A DNA stretch of 64,000 nt from Burkholderia pyrrocinia (GTDB taxonomy: Bacteria; Pseudomonadota; Gammaproteobacteria; Burkholderiales; Burkholderiaceae), in assembly GCF_001028665.1 (NCBI RefSeq), contig NZ_CP011503.1, positions 2,480,001 to 2,544,000 on the forward strand, in the 5' to 3' direction. Shown here piece by piece: positions 1 to 11,201 of the stretch (its first letter is position 1; each line of letters starts with the position of its first letter). The translations under genes and the position numbers were made by a program. The notes under the pieces were generated by a model that ran no database searches, was not told the DNA's origin, and saw nothing but the letters and a program-made list of their open reading frames with translations.

Positions 1-114
1 GCCGCGCTGAACGCGGCGGGCGTCGCGACCGGCGGCTTTGCCGACGTGTTCGGCCAGCGTGCGGCCCGGCGTGGCGCGCACGCGCCGCGCACACCGGGAG
101 CGCAGCCGTCATGA
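1..114 (+). CDS. C-terminal end of an unidentified upstream gene (partial)
   Basis: The frame starting at base 1 is open from the window edge to a TGA at 112-114, giving a 37-residue Ala/Arg-rich tail with no recognisable domain. The TGA overlaps the ATG of the next gene (ATGA), the usual sign of translational coupling. Because the next gene is HpnL-like, the missing gene could be another hopanoid-biosynthesis gene such as hpnK, but nothing visible proves it. Confidence 0.55.
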   Translation, partial: AALNAAGVATGGFADVFGQRAARRGAHAPRTPGAQPS

Positions 115-1160
115 CCAAGTGGATCAAGTGGCTCGGCTGGCCGATCGGCATCGGCATCCTGCTCGCGCTGGGGCTGCACGAAGGCGTCGGCGACGTGTCG
201 CAGATGCTCGCGCGCGCCGGTTACGCGCTGCTGTGGCTCGTGCCGTTCCACGCGCTGCCGCTGCTGCTCGACGCGTATGCATGGCACCTGCTGCTCGACC
301 GGCGCAGTTCGCTGCCGTTCCTGTGGTGGATCGCGACCGTGCGCGAGGCCGTGAACCGGCTGCTGCCGGTGGTCGGGATCGGCGGCGAGCTGGTCGGCAT
401 CCGGCTCGCGCGCTGGCAGGTGCCCGACGCGAGCCGCGTGACGGCGTCGGTGATCGTCGAGGTGCTGGTGACGATCGTCGTCCAGTATGCGTTCGCGGCG
501 CTCGGCCTCGTGCTGCTGCTGTCGACGACGGACAACATGGGCGGCGGCACGATCGGCCTCGCGCTGCTGCTGACGCTGCCGTTGCCCGTGCTCGGCGTCG
601 TGCTGATGCGGCGCGGCGGCATCTTCCACGCGATCGAGCGTTTCGCGGGCCGCCTGCTCGGCGATTCGCACCGGCTGCTGCAGGGCGTCGACGGCCGCCG
701 GCTCGACGCCGACATCGACGGGCTGATGTCGCGCACGGGCCTGCTGTTCAGCGCATTCTTCTGGCAACTGGCCGGCTACGTGCTCGGCGCGCTCGAGATC
801 TACTGGGCGCTCGCGCTGCTCGGCCATCCGGTGTCGATCGGCGGCGCGATCGCGATCGAGGCGATGACGCAGGCCGTGCGGCATGCCGCGTTCATGGTGC
901 CGGGCGGCCTCGGCGTGCAGGAGGCGACCGTCGTGCTGCTCGCGCAGATGTTCGGCGTCGACCGCGAGACGGCGCTGTCGCTCGCGCTGGTCAAGCGCGG
1001 CCGCGAGGTGCTGTTCGGCTGCCTGGCGCTCGGTTCGTGGCAGCTCGCCGAACTCGTGCGCACGCGCCGCCGCATCGGCGCGCCGCCGGCCGTGCCGCGC
1101 GCGCCGCATCCGGCGAGCCGCATGCCCGAAACCGAAACTCAAGCCGAAACGACGCATTGA
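111..1160 (+). CDS. hpnL: HpnL-like hopanoid-associated integral membrane protein
   Basis: This is a 349-residue polytopic membrane protein of the lysylphosphatidylglycerol synthase transmembrane-region superfamily. Long hydrophobic stretches lie at about residues 8-25, 38-55, 110-140, 145-165 and 205-235. A conserved-looking glycine-rich loop (MVPGGLGVQE) sits near residue 263, in the position typical of HpnL-type proteins. The family is linked to hopanoid biosynthesis in bacteria making squalene-derived lipids; its exact reaction or transport role is not settled. The start is the ATG overlapping the upstream stop. The C-terminal 30 residues are basic and Pro/Ala-rich. The family call is fairly secure; the hopanoid role rests on family knowledge, since the neighbouring genes are outside the window. 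Confidence 0.75.
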   Translation: MTKWIKWLGWPIGIGILLALGLHEGVGDVSQMLARAGYALLWLVPFHALPLLLDAYAWHLLLDRRSSLPFLWWIATVREAVNRLLPVVGIGGELVGIRLARWQVPDASRVTASVIVEVLVTIVVQYAFAALGLVLLLSTTDNMGGGTIGLALLLTLPLPVLGVVLMRRGGIFHAIERFAGRLLGDSHRLLQGVDGRRLDADIDGLMSRTGLLFSAFFWQLAGYVLGALEIYWALALLGHPVSIGGAIAIEAMTQAVRHAAFMVPGGLGVQEATVVLLAQMFGVDRETALSLALVKRGREVLFGCLALGSWQLAELVRTRRRIGAPPAVPRAPHPASRMPETETQAETTH

Positions 1161-1247
1161 ACACGAGACGGGCCGCGCGCCCGTCTCGCGCTTTTGGCGT
1201 CGCGCGGGTATGCTTGCCGCGTGTTTTCTCGACGCGCAATTCTTCCG

Positions 1248-1805
1248 ATGATTTTCCGTTTCCGGCTGCTTCCCGTGACGATGCTGGCCGCCGCGCTGGC
1301 GCTGACTGGCTGCGACGACAAGCAAGGTAACCTCGACGTGCAACGTATCAGGGACTTCTTCAACGCGATCAAGCCCGCGCCGCTGCTGCTGAAGGGGCTG
1401 AAGGTCGGCGAATCGACCGAGGCCGACGTACGCGGCACGATGGGCAAGCCCGAGACCGAGCGCGAGTTCACCGACGGCTCGAAGCGTTTCGAATATCCGC
1501 GCGGCCCGATGGGCAACCAGACGTGGTTCGTCGATCTCGATGCGAACGGCCGCTACACCGGCGCGACGCAGGTGCTGACCGCCGAGAATTTCGCGAAGGT
1601 GCGCCCCGGGATGAACGAGGACGAGGTGCGGCGCCTGCTCGGCAAGCCGGGCGACATCGCGCAGTATCCGCTGAAGCCCGAGACGGTCTGGAGCTGGCGC
1701 TGGCTCGAGGACGGCGTCAACACCGACGCGTTCTTCAACGTTCATTTCGGCCCGGACGGGCTTGTCTATACGACGTCGCGCTCCGACATCCTGAAGGGGC
1801 GGTAA
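1248..1805 (+). CDS. Outer-membrane lipoprotein with BamE/OmlA (SmpA)-like domain
   Basis: The 185-residue product begins with a lipoprotein signal peptide whose lipobox is LTGC, with the modified Cys at residue 22. The mature part contains repeated short motifs of the SmpA/OmlA fold (KVGESTEADVRGTMGKP, then VRPGMNEDEVRRLLGKPG), the G-M-x-x-x-x-V-x-x-x-x-G-x-P signature of BamE-like small lipoproteins, here present twice. It should sit in the inner leaflet of the outer membrane. An upstream in-frame GTG/ATG would add 18 residues before the signal peptide, so the start at 1248 is preferred. It stands alone, with a terminator 55 bases downstream. It is not BamE itself, which is shorter and single-domain; its function is unknown. 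Confidence 0.75.
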   Translation: MIFRFRLLPVTMLAAALALTGCDDKQGNLDVQRIRDFFNAIKPAPLLLKGLKVGESTEADVRGTMGKPETEREFTDGSKRFEYPRGPMGNQTWFVDLDANGRYTGATQVLTAENFAKVRPGMNEDEVRRLLGKPGDIAQYPLKPETVWSWRWLEDGVNTDAFFNVHFGPDGLVYTTSRSDILKGR

Positions 1806-1856
1806 GCCGGCCCGCGTTCGGCGCTATATCGAAAAAGCGACCGGAAAATTGCAAAA

Positions 1857-1903
1857 AGTCCGCTTCCCTGCGTGTCATCCGACTGTCAGGAAGCGGCTTT
1901 TTT
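1857..1903 (+). terminator. Rho-independent terminator after the lipoprotein gene
   Basis: CCGCTTCC at 1860-1867 pairs with GGAAGCGG at 1889-1896, and CTTTTTT follows directly. It lies 55 bases after the lipoprotein stop and 170 bases before the transporter operon, separating the two transcription units. Confidence 0.8.
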
Positions 1904-1950
1904 CCTTTTGAAACAGCGGAGTAGGCCGGGGTCGCAAATGGCGGGGCGGG

Positions 1951-1972
1951 TTGCTGCGATGCAGCAATCGCA
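1951..1972. promoter_or_regulatory. Overlapping inverted repeats in the transporter leader
   Basis: TTGCTGC at 1951-1957 and GCAGCAA at 1961-1967 form a perfect 7-bp inverted repeat. It overlaps a second one, TGCGAT (1955-1960) with ATCGCA (1967-1972). They lie about 105 bases before the GTG of the first permease and are a plausible operator. I could not match them to the ArgR consensus, so the binding protein is unknown. Confidence 0.3.
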
Positions 1973-2075
1973 TGCAAGGTGATTTGAGACAAACAATTTC
2001 GCTTGCGACTATCCGCGTCAGCCCGGCGCGGGACAGGCATTCGCGTCGGCATCCATTCCAACTCTGGAGACGCGC

Positions 2076-2765
2076 GTGTTCCTTTACGGCTTTGGTCCTG
2101 TCCTCTGGGCCGGCACCGTGCAGACCATCGAGCTGTCGGTGCTGTCGCTCGCCACTGCGGTGGCGCTGGGGCTGATCGGCGCGGTGGCGAAGCTGTCGCA
2201 CAACCGGGTGCTGCGAGCGATCGCGACCGGTTATACGACGCTGATCCGCTCGGTGCCCGATCTTGTGCTGATGCTGCTGCTGTTCTACAGCATCCAGATC
2301 TGGCTGAACCAGTTCACCGACCTCGTCGGCTGGAACCAGATCGACATCGACCCGTTCGTGGCCGGCGTGCTGACGCTCGGCTTCATCTACGGCGCGTACT
2401 TCACCGAGACCTTTCGCGGCGCGTTCCTGTCGGTGCCGCGCGGCCAGCTCGAGGCCGGTGCCGCGTACGGGATGAGCGGTGCGCGCGTGTTCGTGCGGAT
2501 CATGTTTCCTCAGATGATGCGCTTTGCGCTGCCCGGGATCGGAAACAACTGGCAGGTGCTCGTGAAGGCGACCGCGCTGGTGTCGATCATCGGCCTCGCG
2601 GACGTCGTGAAGGCAGCGCAGGACGCCGGCAAGAGCACGTTCAACATGTTCTTCTTCATCCTCGTCGCGGCGCTGATCTACCTCGCGATCACGACCGTTT
2701 CCAACCTCGTGCTGATCCAGCTCGAGAAGCGTTATTCCATGGGCGTGCGGCACGCAGAACTATGA
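2076..2765 (+). CDS. aotQ: Arginine/ornithine (HisQ/AotQ-type) ABC transporter permease
   Basis: This 229-residue inner-membrane permease belongs to the polar amino acid (HisQ/HisM, HAAT) family. It has about five membrane segments, and the EAA loop that contacts the ATPase is visible as GQLEAGAAYGMSGARV at about residues 126-141. It starts at a GTG preceded by TCTGGAGA. It overlaps the next permease by four bases (ATGA), so the two should be made together and form the heterodimeric channel. Order and company (permease, permease, ATPase, AraC-type ArgR) match the P. aeruginosa aotQMOP-argR operon, so arginine/ornithine is the likeliest substrate. HisQ (histidine) is the alternative, since the sequences alone do not separate them. 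Confidence 0.85.
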   Translation: MFLYGFGPVLWAGTVQTIELSVLSLATAVALGLIGAVAKLSHNRVLRAIATGYTTLIRSVPDLVLMLLLFYSIQIWLNQFTDLVGWNQIDIDPFVAGVLTLGFIYGAYFTETFRGAFLSVPRGQLEAGAAYGMSGARVFVRIMFPQMMRFALPGIGNNWQVLVKATALVSIIGLADVVKAAQDAGKSTFNMFFFILVAALIYLAITTVSNLVLIQLEKRYSMGVRHAEL

Positions 2766-3475
2766 TCGAGATCCTTCAGGAATTCGGCAAGGCGTTCCTT
2801 TACTGGGACGGCCAGCGCCTCTCCGGCCTTGCGGTGACGCTGTGGCTGCTCGTTGCGTCGATTTCGCTCGGCTTCGTATGCGCGGTGCCGCTCGCGGTCG
2901 CGCGCGTGTCGAAGAAGAAGTGGGTGTCGATGCCCGTGCGGTTCTACACGTACGTGTTCCGCGGCACGCCGCTCTACGTGCAGTTGCTGCTGATGTACAC
3001 GGGCATGTACAGCCTCGAGTTCGTGCGTTCGCATTCGCTGCTCGACGCGTTCTTCCGCAGCGGCTTCAACTGCGCGATTCTCGCGTTCGCGCTGAACACC
3101 TGCGCGTACACGACCGAGATCTTTGCGGGTGCGATCCGCGCGATTCCGCACGGCGAGGTCGAGGCTGCGCGGGCATACGGGATGACGCCGTTCACGATGT
3201 ACCGCCGCGTGATCCTGCCGTCGGCGCTGCGTCGTGCGCTGCCGCTGTACAGCAACGAGGTGATCCTGATGCTGCACGCGACGACCGTCGCGTTCACCGC
3301 GACCGTGCCCGACATCCTGAAGGTCGCGCGCGATGCGAATTCCGCGACCTACATGGCGTTCCAGTCGTTCGGAATCGCCGCGCTGATCTATCTTGCGGTA
3401 TCTTTCGCACTCGTCGCGGCATTTCGCCGTGCGGAGCGCCACTGGCTCGCGTATCTCGCGGCCGCCCGTCATTGA
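2762..3475 (+). CDS. aotM: Arginine/ornithine (HisM/AotM-type) ABC transporter permease
   Basis: This 237-residue permease is the second channel subunit. The EAA loop reads GEVEAARAYGMTPFTMYRRV at about residues 132-151, and hydrophobic segments flank it on both sides. The FRGTPLYVQLLLMY motif near residue 68 is typical of HisM-type permeases. Its ATG overlaps the aotQ stop, and the ATPase gene starts 21 bases after its stop. It pairs with AotQ in the inner membrane and works with the ATPase at 3497 and, by inference, the binding protein at 13940. Confidence 0.87.
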   Translation: MIEILQEFGKAFLYWDGQRLSGLAVTLWLLVASISLGFVCAVPLAVARVSKKKWVSMPVRFYTYVFRGTPLYVQLLLMYTGMYSLEFVRSHSLLDAFFRSGFNCAILAFALNTCAYTTEIFAGAIRAIPHGEVEAARAYGMTPFTMYRRVILPSALRRALPLYSNEVILMLHATTVAFTATVPDILKVARDANSATYMAFQSFGIAALIYLAVSFALVAAFRRAERHWLAYLAAARH

Positions 3476-3496
3476 TTCCACTCCGAGGAGAGCCAG

Positions 3497-4291
3497 TTGG
3501 CCGAGATCACTCAAACGAGCGCTTCCACCAAGCTTGCGGCGCTCGACATTCACAAGCGCTATGGCGACAACGAGGTGCTCAAGGGCGTGTCGTTGAACGC
3601 GAAGGCCGGTGACGTCATCAGCATCATCGGCGCGAGCGGCTCGGGCAAGAGCACGTTCCTGCGCTGCATCAATTTCCTCGAGCGGCCGAATGCGGGGCAG
3701 ATCGTCGTCGACGGCGAGACCGTCCGCACGAAGGCCGACCGCGCCGGTGCGCTCGAAGTCGCCGATCACAAGCAGCTTCAGCGGATCCGCACGAAGCTCG
3801 CGATGGTGTTCCAGCATTTCAATCTGTGGGCGCACATGAACGTGCTCGAGAACGTGATGGAAGCGCCCGTGCACGTGCTCGGCATTTCGAAGAAGGAAGC
3901 CGAGGAGCGTGCGCGCGAATACCTGGAGAAGGTCGGCCTCGCGCCGCGCGTCGAGAAGCAGTATCCGTCGCACCTGTCGGGCGGCCAGCAGCAGCGTGTC
4001 GCGATCGCGCGTGCGCTCGCGATGCACCCGGACGTGATGCTGTTCGACGAGCCGACGTCGGCGCTCGACCCGGAGCTCGTCGGTGAAGTGCTGAAGGTGA
4101 TGCAGAAGCTCGCCGAGGAAGGCCGCACGATGATCGTCGTCACGCACGAGATGGGTTTCGCGCGCAACGTGTCGAACCACGTGATGTTCCTGCATCAGGG
4201 GCGGACCGAGGAAGAGGGCGATCCGAAGGAAGTGCTGGTGCGCCCGCAGAGCGAGCGGCTGAAGCAGTTCCTGTCGGGCAGTCTCAAGTAA
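3497..4291 (+). CDS. aotP: Arginine/ornithine (HisP/AotP-type) ABC transporter ATPase
   Basis: This 264-residue cytoplasmic ATPase powers the amino acid importer. It carries Walker [10 protein letters not shown] at residues 45-53, a Q-loop in [10 protein letters not shown], the signature LSGGQQQR, Walker [13 protein letters not shown], and the switch His in VVTHEMGF. The C-terminus ends QFLSGSLK, like enteric HisP. The likely start is TTG at 3497, with GAGGAGA 6-12 bases upstream; no ATG lies nearby in frame before the conserved region. It is followed after 22 bases by the regulator gene, as in the aot operon of P. aeruginosa. Confidence 0.9.
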   Translation: MAEITQTSASTKLAALDIHKRYGDNEVLKGVSLNAKAGDVISIIGASGSGKSTFLRCINFLERPNAGQIVVDGETVRTKADRAGALEVADHKQLQRIRTKLAMVFQHFNLWAHMNVLENVMEAPVHVLGISKKEAEERAREYLEKVGLAPRVEKQYPSHLSGGQQQRVAIARALAMHPDVMLFDEPTSALDPELVGEVLKVMQKLAEEGRTMIVVTHEMGFARNVSNHVMFLHQGRTEEEGDPKEVLVRPQSERLKQFLSGSLK

Positions 4292-4313
4292 CGCGACAGG
4301 GCGGGTTTCATAC

Positions 4314-5351
4314 GTGGTACCGGTGTCTCGTCCCGCAGGCGCCACCCGCACGACGCAGGTGGTGATCGTTGCATTGCCGCCCGTGTCGATGTCGGGCGTG
4401 GGTCCGATCGTCGATGCGCTGAATCTTGCGAACGAGATCGACGGGCGGTTGCTGTATCGCTGGCAGGTGTGTTCGTGGGACGGGCGGCCCGTGACGCTCG
4501 CGGGCGGTGCGCAGTGGCATGCCGATGCGGCGTTCAACGATGCGATCGCGTGCGACTGGCTGATCGTCGTGTCCGAGCGGTTCCAGCAGTTCGCCGATTA
4601 CCGGCTGTTTCTCGCGAGTCTCGCGCGGGTCGGGCAGCGCACGCCGGTCGTGACCGGCATTCACCACGGCGTGTGGTGGCTTGCGATGGCCGGGCAGCTT
4701 TCCGGTTATCGCGTGAGCGTGAACTGGGAGACGTATCAGCAGTTCGCCGAGCAGTTCGAGCGGTCGATCGTCACGCAGCAGATCTTCGAGATCGACCGGG
4801 ACCGCGCGACGTGCGCGGGTGGGCAGGCTACCGTGGACTTCATGCTGGCCATGATTGGCCGGGAACATGGTGTCGATCTCGCCGAGAGGATCGCCGATGC
4901 GCTCGGTGCGGGGACTTTGCGGAGTGGCGAGGAACGCCAGCGGATTCCTTTTGTGACTGCGCCCGGCGAGCGGCATCCTCAGTTGAACGATGCGTTGCTG
5001 TTGATGGAAGCCAATGTCGAGGATCCTCTGACTACCGACGAGATCGCCGAACTGGTCGGCGTTTCGCGCCGACAGTTGGAGCGGTTGTTTCGGCAGTATC
5101 TTGGGGCGATGCCCTCGAAGTATTACCTCAATTTGCGGTTGCTCAAGGCCAGGACGCAGTTGCAGCGCACGAGTAAGTCTGTCGTGCAGGTTAGTCTCGC
5201 CTGTGGGTTTTCTTCCGCTGCGCACTTTTCCAATGCTTATCGGGAAAGGTTCGGGGTGACACCCCGGGAAGATCGGCGAGCGTGGCTCGAAAAGCAGACT
5301 GGGAGTGAGCCTCGCGGGGGCGCGTTGGTTGAGAGGGGTGGGAAGGATTGA
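4314..5351 (+). CDS. argR: ArgR-type transcriptional regulator (GlxA/AraC family, DJ-1/PfpI plus HTH)
   Basis: This 345-residue regulator has an N-terminal DJ-1/PfpI-like (class I amidotransferase-fold) domain at about residues 15-190, used by this family to sense a ligand. A C-terminal AraC-type double helix-turn-helix follows at about 225-325; VGVSRRQLERLFRQYLG marks the first helix pair and SLACGFSSAAHFSNAYRERF the second. This architecture, placed directly after the aot-like transporter and before the ast genes, matches P. aeruginosa ArgR, which activates aot and aru/ast genes in response to arginine. It is unrelated to hexameric E. coli ArgR. It starts at a GTG 22 bases after the ATPase stop and is probably co-transcribed, giving autoregulation. 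Base composition becomes slightly less GC-biased toward its end. Confidence 0.85.
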   Translation: MVPVSRPAGATRTTQVVIVALPPVSMSGVGPIVDALNLANEIDGRLLYRWQVCSWDGRPVTLAGGAQWHADAAFNDAIACDWLIVVSERFQQFADYRLFLASLARVGQRTPVVTGIHHGVWWLAMAGQLSGYRVSVNWETYQQFAEQFERSIVTQQIFEIDRDRATCAGGQATVDFMLAMIGREHGVDLAERIADALGAGTLRSGEERQRIPFVTAPGERHPQLNDALLLMEANVEDPLTTDEIAELVGVSRRQLERLFRQYLGAMPSKYYLNLRLLKARTQLQRTSKSVVQVSLACGFSSAAHFSNAYRERFGVTPREDRRAWLEKQTGSEPRGGALVERGGKD

Positions 5352-5437
5352 TTCGCGGTTTCGTGGTTTGCTTGCGGTTTGTCGTGAAGCACCTGTGATC
5401 GTATCGGTCTATTAGCGTCGCCCCTGCGCGGGGCGGC

Positions 5438-5473
5438 GGTTACTTTTCTTTGTCTTGCCAAAGAAAAGTAACC
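5438..5473. repeat. Hairpin unit in left arm of the inverted repeat
   Basis: GGTTACTTTTCTTTG and CAAAGAAAAGTAACC are perfect inverted arms around a short TCTTGC centre. It is an A/T-rich island in GC-rich DNA. I recognise this palindrome as a frequent intergenic element of Burkholderia and some other proteobacteria, often mis-annotated as a small protein gene. Confidence 0.8.
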
Positions 5474-6093
5474 AAAAGAAAGGCGCTCGGATAACGCATG
5501 ACCTCCCGGTGCCATGGTCATCGGAGTGGCCACCGCCTAAGTGTCCGCGCCAGTCAGGAAACCGGAGTGGTTCGAGCAATGGTTCCGACGCATCACACCA
5601 CCCAACGGAGCGGTATACCGCCCGCCAGCTCCATCCTCGCTTCGCGCGGCTGCAAGGTGCTTCACGTCGCTAGACTGTCGCTCGATGTTCTTCCACCCGC
5701 AACGCATCGCCTGGCCGGGCATTCTCACTATTCACGTCATTCGTGCGACCAACCGGTTGCCTGCTATCAGTGCTACTCAACTGCGCCATGCGGGCGCGAG
5801 TTTCGGTGTTCGTTGAATGCGTCCCTTTTTTCTTCGGGGAGCGGTGCGGATCGCGTGTATCGGGATTGGGGTGTTGGGTATTTCGATTGTGCTGCTCGAG
5901 GGGTGTGTACCTGTCGGCCGAGCGAAGCGAGGGCGGAGCTGGCGGGCGGTATACCGCTCTGTTGGGTGGTGAGTGATGTCAGAACCATTGCTCGAACCAC
6001 TCCGCTCTCCTGACTGGCGCGGACACTTAGGCGAGGGCCACTCTGATGACCATGGCACCGGGAGATCATGCGTTATCCGAGCGCCTTTCTTTT

Positions 6094-6130
6094 GGTTACT
6101 TTTCTTTGGCAAGACAAAGAAAAGTAACCG
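6094..6130. repeat. Hairpin unit in right arm of the inverted repeat
   Basis: This is the same palindrome as at 5438-5473 in the other orientation, with one additional A in the A-run. It closes the right arm together with the GC-rich block at 6131-6160. Confidence 0.8.
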
Positions 6131-6288
6131 CCGCCCCGCGCAGGGGCGACGCTAATAGACCGATAACAATGCAGGTGCTTCACGCCAAACCCGAGCCAAC
6201 CACCCGAGAACCCCCAAAACGAGCCCCGTGAACCTCCCCACCCGCCGGGAAGGCAAAATAGCGAGAAGAAAGGGCTTCCGATAGAACC

Positions 6289-6309
6289 CGTCGCAATTCC
6301 GCAAGACGC
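6289..6309 (+). promoter_or_regulatory. Candidate ArgR half-site upstream of astC
   Basis: CGTCGC, eight bases, AA, five bases (6289-6309) matches the P. aeruginosa ArgR half-site TGTCGC-N8-AA-N5 at five of six core positions. It also contains the palindrome GACGCTTGCGTC at 6305-6316. It lies 64 bases before the astC ATG. The second half-site of a tandem pair is not clear, so this is tentative. Confidence 0.35.
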
Positions 6310-6372
6310 TTGCGTCACCCTTACCTAAACTTGATCCTGTTGAACCCTCTTACGAAACCGAAAGGAACGACC

Positions 6373-7605
6373 ATGACGACCTCGACCGTGACCCGCCAGA
6401 CATTCGACGAAGTGATGGTGCCGGTATTTTCCCCCGCCCCGTTCGTGCCGGATCGCGCAGAGGGCTCCCGCGTGTGGGACACGGCCGGCCGCGAGTACAT
6501 CGATTTCGCATGCGGCATCGCCGTGACGTCGCTCGGCCACGGCCACCCGGAACTGCTGAAGGTCCTGGACGAACAAAGCCGCAAGCTCTGGCACATCGGC
6601 AACGGCTACACGAACGAGCCGGTGCTGCGCCTCGCGAAGCGCCTCGAATCGCTGACCTTCGCCGACCGCGCATTCTTCGCGAACTCGGGCGCGGAAGCGA
6701 ACGAAGCCGCACTGAAGCTCGCACGCCGCGTCGCGTTCGATCGCCACGGCGCCGATAAAGCCGAAATCATCTCGTTCGTGCAGTCGTTCCACGGCCGCAC
6801 GTTCTTCACGGTCAGCGTCGGCGGCCAGCCGAAATACTCGGAAGGCTTCGGCCCCGTGCCGGCCGGCATCACGCACCTGCCATACAACGACATCGAAGCC
6901 GCGAAGGCAGCGATCGGCCCGCAAACCTGCGCAGTGATCGTCGAGCCCGTGCAGGGCGAGGGCGGCGTGATCCCGGCCGATCCGGCCTTCCTGAAGGCGC
7001 TGCGCGAAGCCTGCGACGCCAACAACGCACTGCTGATTTTCGACGAAGTGCAAACGGGCGTCGGCCGCACGGGCCAGTTCTACGCATACATGGACACGGG
7101 CGTCACGCCGGACATCCTGACGACCGCGAAGGCGCTCGGCAACGGCTTCCCGATCGGCGCAATGCTGACGACGAACGAACTGGCCGCACACTTCAAGGTC
7201 GGCGTGCACGGCACGACGTACGGCGGCAACCCGCTCGCATCGGCGATCGCCGACAAGGTCGTCGAACTGATCAGCGACCCGGCACTGCTCGAAGGCGTGC
7301 GCGAACGCAGCGTGCGCCTGAAGGGCGCACTCGAACGCATCAACGCGCGCTTCGGCATCTTCAAGGACATCCGCGGCAAGGGCCTGCTCGTCGGCGCGGA
7401 ACTCACCGCCGCGTTCGACGGCCGCGCGAAGGACTTCGTCAACGCAGCCGCCGAGAACGGGCTGATCATGCTGATCGCCGGCCCGAACGTGCTGCGCTTC
7501 GTCCCGTCGCTGGTGATCCCGTTCGACCTGCTCGACGAAGGCGTCAAGCGTTTCGAGAAGGCAGTCGAACAAGTGCTCGCAGCACAGGAAGCCACCGCGC
7601 GCTGA
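6373..7605 (+). CDS. astC: Succinylornithine transaminase AstC
   Basis: This 410-residue class III PLP-dependent aminotransferase converts N2-succinylornithine and 2-oxoglutarate to succinylglutamate semialdehyde and glutamate, the third step of the arginine succinyltransferase (AST) pathway. The PLP lysine is K253 in [11 protein letters not shown], and the cofactor-binding Asp lies in [33 protein letters not shown] is the conserved phosphate-binding region. The start at 6373 has the leader GGAACGACC; an upstream in-frame ATG at 6310 would add 21 residues and overlap the candidate operator. It is the first gene of a six-gene AST operon. The family also has acetylornithine aminotransferase (ArgD) activity; context selects AstC. 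Confidence 0.93.
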   Translation: MTTSTVTRQTFDEVMVPVFSPAPFVPDRAEGSRVWDTAGREYIDFACGIAVTSLGHGHPELLKVLDEQSRKLWHIGNGYTNEPVLRLAKRLESLTFADRAFFANSGAEANEAALKLARRVAFDRHGADKAEIISFVQSFHGRTFFTVSVGGQPKYSEGFGPVPAGITHLPYNDIEAAKAAIGPQTCAVIVEPVQGEGGVIPADPAFLKALREACDANNALLIFDEVQTGVGRTGQFYAYMDTGVTPDILTTAKALGNGFPIGAMLTTNELAAHFKVGVHGTTYGGNPLASAIADKVVELISDPALLEGVRERSVRLKGALERINARFGIFKDIRGKGLLVGAELTAAFDGRAKDFVNAAAENGLIMLIAGPNVLRFVPSLVIPFDLLDEGVKRFEKAVEQVLAAQEATAR

Positions 7606-7635
7606 TCGGCGCACCCATCGCAGACAGGAACGACG

Positions 7636-8684
7636 ATGCTATTTGTTCGCCCCGGCAAACTCACGGATCTCGATGCGCTCGCGCACATGGCGCGCACCGC
7701 GCAGCCGGTCCTGCACTCGCTGCCGCACGACCGCGCGGCGCTCGAAGCGCGCGTGGCGCTCTCCGAGGATTCGTTTCGCGCGGACGTCGACTTCGCCGGC
7801 GAGGAGTTCTACCTCTTCGTGCTCGAGGATTCGTCGACGGGCAAGCTGCTCGGCACGGCGAGCATCGTCGCCGCGGCCGGTTACTCGGAACCGTTCTACG
7901 CGTTCCGCAACGACGCACTGATCCACGCGTCGCGCGAACTGCACGTGAACCGCAAGATCCACGCGCTCACGATGTCGCACGAGCTGACCGGCAAGAGCCG
8001 GCTCGCCGGCTTCTACGTCGATCCGTCGCTGCGGGGCGACGCGGCCGCGCACCTGATCTCGCGCGCCCGGATGATGTACATCGCCGCGAACCGCCGCCGC
8101 TTCACGCCCGAAGTGTTCACGCTGCTGCTCGGCGTCAGCGACGGCAACGGCGCATCGCCGTTCTGGGAAGCGGTGGGCCGCAAGTTCTTCGGCCGCGACT
8201 TCACCGACGTCGACATCGCGTCGGGCGGCCGCAGCCGCACGTTCATCGCGGAAGTGATGCCGGCCTATCCGATCTACGTGCCGCTGCTGCCGGAAGCCGC
8301 GCAGCGCGTGCTCGGCGAGCCGAACGAGACGGCACTGCTCGCGTACGACATCCATCTCGAGGAAGGCTTCGAACCCGACCGCTTCGTCGACATCTTCGAC
8401 GCGGGCCCGGTGCTGACCGCGCAGGTCGACCGCACCGCATGCGTGAAGCACGCCGCGGAGCGCGTCGTGCGCGAGGCCGCGCACCAGCAGGGCGACGTCG
8501 CGTACATGGTGTCGACGGGCAGCGGCGAATCGTTCCGCTGTGTGCTGGCCGACCTGCCGGGCGACACGGTCGATGCACCGCTGGCCGGCGACGTGCGCGC
8601 GGCGCTCGATGTGAAGGATGGCGATGTCGTGCGCTGCGTGCCGCTGCACCGCCGCGACGATGAAGATTTGAAGGGAGACGCAGC

Positions 8685-8688
<4 letters not shown>
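7636..8688 (+). CDS. aruF: Arginine N-succinyltransferase, alpha subunit (AstA/AruF)
   Basis: This 350-residue member of the AstA family (GNAT-like fold) catalyses succinyl-CoA + arginine to N2-succinylarginine, the first step of the AST pathway, as one of two paralogous subunits. Motifs include ELTGKSRLAGFYVDPSLRG at about residues 115-133, RARMMYIAANRRRF, and DGNGASPFWEAVGRKFFG near residue 171, matching the paralog downstream. Its length is that expected for AstA (about 340). ATG at 7636 is preceded by CAGGAACGACG. Its stop overlaps the start of the next subunit by four bases, which fits an obligate heteromer. Which subunit is called alpha follows the Pseudomonas aruF-aruG gene order. Confidence 0.9.
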
Positions 8689-11187
<2,499 letters not shown>

Positions 11188-11201
11188 TCGAGGGAACGAC
11201 G

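Larger units (their letters stand above)
5384..6183. repeat. Long imperfect inverted repeat (two ~265-bp arms) between argR and astC
   Basis: The left arm (about 5384-5650) and right arm (about 5918-6183) are near-identical in opposite orientation, separated by about 265 bases of unrelated sequence. Arms begin and end with GTGAAGCACCTG / AGGTGCTTCAC. Each contains the block GCGTCGCCCCTGCGCGGGGC, a 36-37-base hairpin, and matching short reading frames. Differences between arms are scattered substitutions and one extra T, so the copies are old rather than fresh. No transposase is encoded. The 1021-base gap between argR and astC (5352-6372) holds this repeat plus the astC leader and no convincing gene. 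Confidence 0.85.

Noticed and set aside
4314..5351. Calling the regulator the E. coli-type ArgR repressor
   Set aside because: It has a DJ-1/PfpI domain and an AraC HTH, and is unrelated to the hexameric ArgR/AhrC family.
5455..6112. Two near-identical small reading frames in opposite orientation (5455-5673 plus, 5777-6112 minus) that look like a duplicated gene
   Set aside because: They are translations of the two arms of the inverted repeat, begin inside its hairpin, lack ribosome-binding sites and show no protein features. Similar frames arise wherever this repeat occurs.
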